Shown one piece after another: positions 63,362-64,000 of a DNA stretch of 64,000 bases. Each line of letters opens with the position of its first letter. The stretch's first letter is position 1. The stretch is from NCBI RefSeq assembly GCF_041027365.1, contig NZ_JBFTEH010000003.1:448496-512495 (forward strand), written 5' to 3'. This DNA comes from VKMB-3413 sp041027365 (GTDB lineage Bacteria; Pseudomonadota; Alphaproteobacteria; Rhizobiales; Rhizobiaceae). Under the pieces are notes generated by a model. The model ran no database searches, was not told where the DNA came from, and saw only the letters and a list, made by a program, of their open reading frames with translations. A program made the position numbers and the translations under genes.

Positions 63362-64000
63362 ATGGACTACGAAGACGCGGTGATCAACATTAACGAGGCC
63401 GGGGCCGCCCCGGGCGCGGCGGCGCAGGCGGGCGACGCTCCCGCGCCCCTCGCGCGCGTGAAGGAGACGATGGTGACGGAAGAGGTGAGGACGCAGGCGG
63501 CGGCCACCACCGGGTCGCGAGCGGCCAGGGAGCTGAAGGCCCGCAAGAAGAAGAAGGCGTCCGCGAAGGCCGGGAGCCAGACGAAGAAGGGGAAGGGAAG
63601 GAGGAAGAGGAAGGAGCCGTCCGTGCCGTTCGACCTCGAGGCGCTGCCGCCCGAAGCGCTCGAGATCGCCCACACCAGCATCGCCACGGTGCACGAGATC
63701 GGCCGCAAGACGACCGACAACCTGTTCGAGCTCGGCGCGGCCTTCGAGGCGATGGCGAGCGTCATCCCGGACCCGAAGCACTGGAAGGCNCGAGATCGGC
63801 CGCAAGACGACCGACAACCTGTTCGAGCTCGGCGCGGCCTTCGAGGCGATGGCGAGCGTCATCCCGGACCCGAAGCACTGGAAGGCGGCGGTGAAGACCC
63901 ACTGCGGCGTCACCGCCAGGTCCGCCAACAACTGGCGGCGGGTCGTCCGGGTGCTCGGTCACCGCCGCGAGGTGCTGGTCCGGCACCAGGTGACGCCGAC
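63362..64000 (+). CDS. Hypothetical protein, partial; frame broken by an assembly join
   Basis: The gene starts at ATG 63362 and runs off the window. The N-terminus is Ala-rich and acidic, then a Lys/Arg-rich linker (RKKKKASAKAGSQTKKGKGR), then a folded domain: PEALEIAHTSIATVHEIGRK, TTDNLFELGAAFEAMASVIP, and HCGVTARSANNWRRVVRVLG. The last parts recall DUF3102-like plasmid proteins. A single N at 63790 and a 96-bp exact copy shift the frame by 97 nt; removing them restores one continuous reading frame to the window end. Confidence 0.7.
   Translation, partial: MDYEDAVININEAGAAPGAAAQAGDAPAPLARVKETMVTEEVRTQAAATTGSRAARELKARKKKKASAKAGSQTKKGKGRRKRKEPSVPFDLEALPPEALEIAHTSIATVHEIGRKTTDNLFELGAAFEAMASVIPDPKHWKXRDRPQDDRQPVRARRGLRGDGERHPGPEALEGGGEDPLRRHRQVRQQLAAGRPGARSPPRGAGPAPGDAD
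63694..63886 (+). repeat. Exact 96-bp duplication flanking a single N
   Basis: Positions 63694-63789 and 63791-63886 are identical over 96 bases, with one N at 63790 between. It looks like two contig ends that overlap but were joined by a placeholder base without merging. It is not a biological tandem repeat. Confidence 0.93.

Noticed and set aside
63694..63886. Genuine tandem duplication in the last gene
   Set aside because: Exact identity with a single N between and loss of frame point to an unmerged contig overlap.

Overview
The window is high-GC DNA from an alphaproteobacterium, most likely of the order Hyphomicrobiales (Rhizobiales). Reasons: a ChvG/ChvI two-component pair next to a short C-terminal-only HPr kinase, an EIIA-Man-type protein and an HPr (nitrogen-type PTS branch); the argJ-acetyltransferase-mutT order beside a periplasmic parvulin and secA; a Flp-type pilin; DUF1178 and DUF1328 proteins. 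I cannot name the genus from sequence alone.

Region 1 (1-30.2 kb) reads as core or core-like chromosome. It holds the end of accA, an L,D-transpeptidase lipoprotein, a Flp pilin, mutT/GNAT/argJ, a parvulin, secA, a methyltransferase, then comF-grxC-nitrilase-DUF1178. These are followed by the PTS/hprK/chvG/chvI block, an allantoin-degradation block (ureidoglycolate lyase, allantoicase, fused allantoinase/OHCU decarboxylase), a sugar ABC transporter operon ending in an SMP-30 lactonase, a Uma2 protein and an amidase. Many neighbours overlap by ATGA or GTGA, so translational coupling is common.

Region 2 (30.2-32.2 kb) holds a Rieske oxygenase, an array of 28-bp imperfect tandem repeats, and tRNA-Ser(CGA).

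Region 3 (32.2 kb to the end) looks like a genomic island inserted at the tRNA. A tyrosine recombinase starts 86 bp after the tRNA, just after four 12-bp direct repeats. Next come an IS256-type remnant that truncates a sugar dehydrogenase, then a 35-47 kb stretch of small redox enzymes, each paired with its own divergent regulator (two LysR, Lrp, HxlR, TetR).

From 47.9 to 57.2 kb lies a defence-like cluster. It contains a HEPN-motif protein with an unknown partner, a RES/Xre toxin-antitoxin pair, and a four-gene operon (62-aa basic protein, MBL-fold hydrolase, triple E2-E1-JAB fusion, four-helix membrane protein). The operon is divergent from an Xre repressor and an ImmA/IrrE metalloprotease, with an 18-bp palindrome between them. 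This ubiquitin-like conjugation operon under apparent protease-relieved repression is the most interesting content of the window.

From 57.7 to 62.5 kb is a plasmid/ICE-type module around a soluble FtsH-like AAA+ protease, followed by regularly spaced short repeats and a truncated gene. That last gene contains a single N flanked by an exact 96-bp duplication, almost certainly an assembly join. No second copy of the tRNA 3' end was found by eye, so the far end of the island is probably outside the window.
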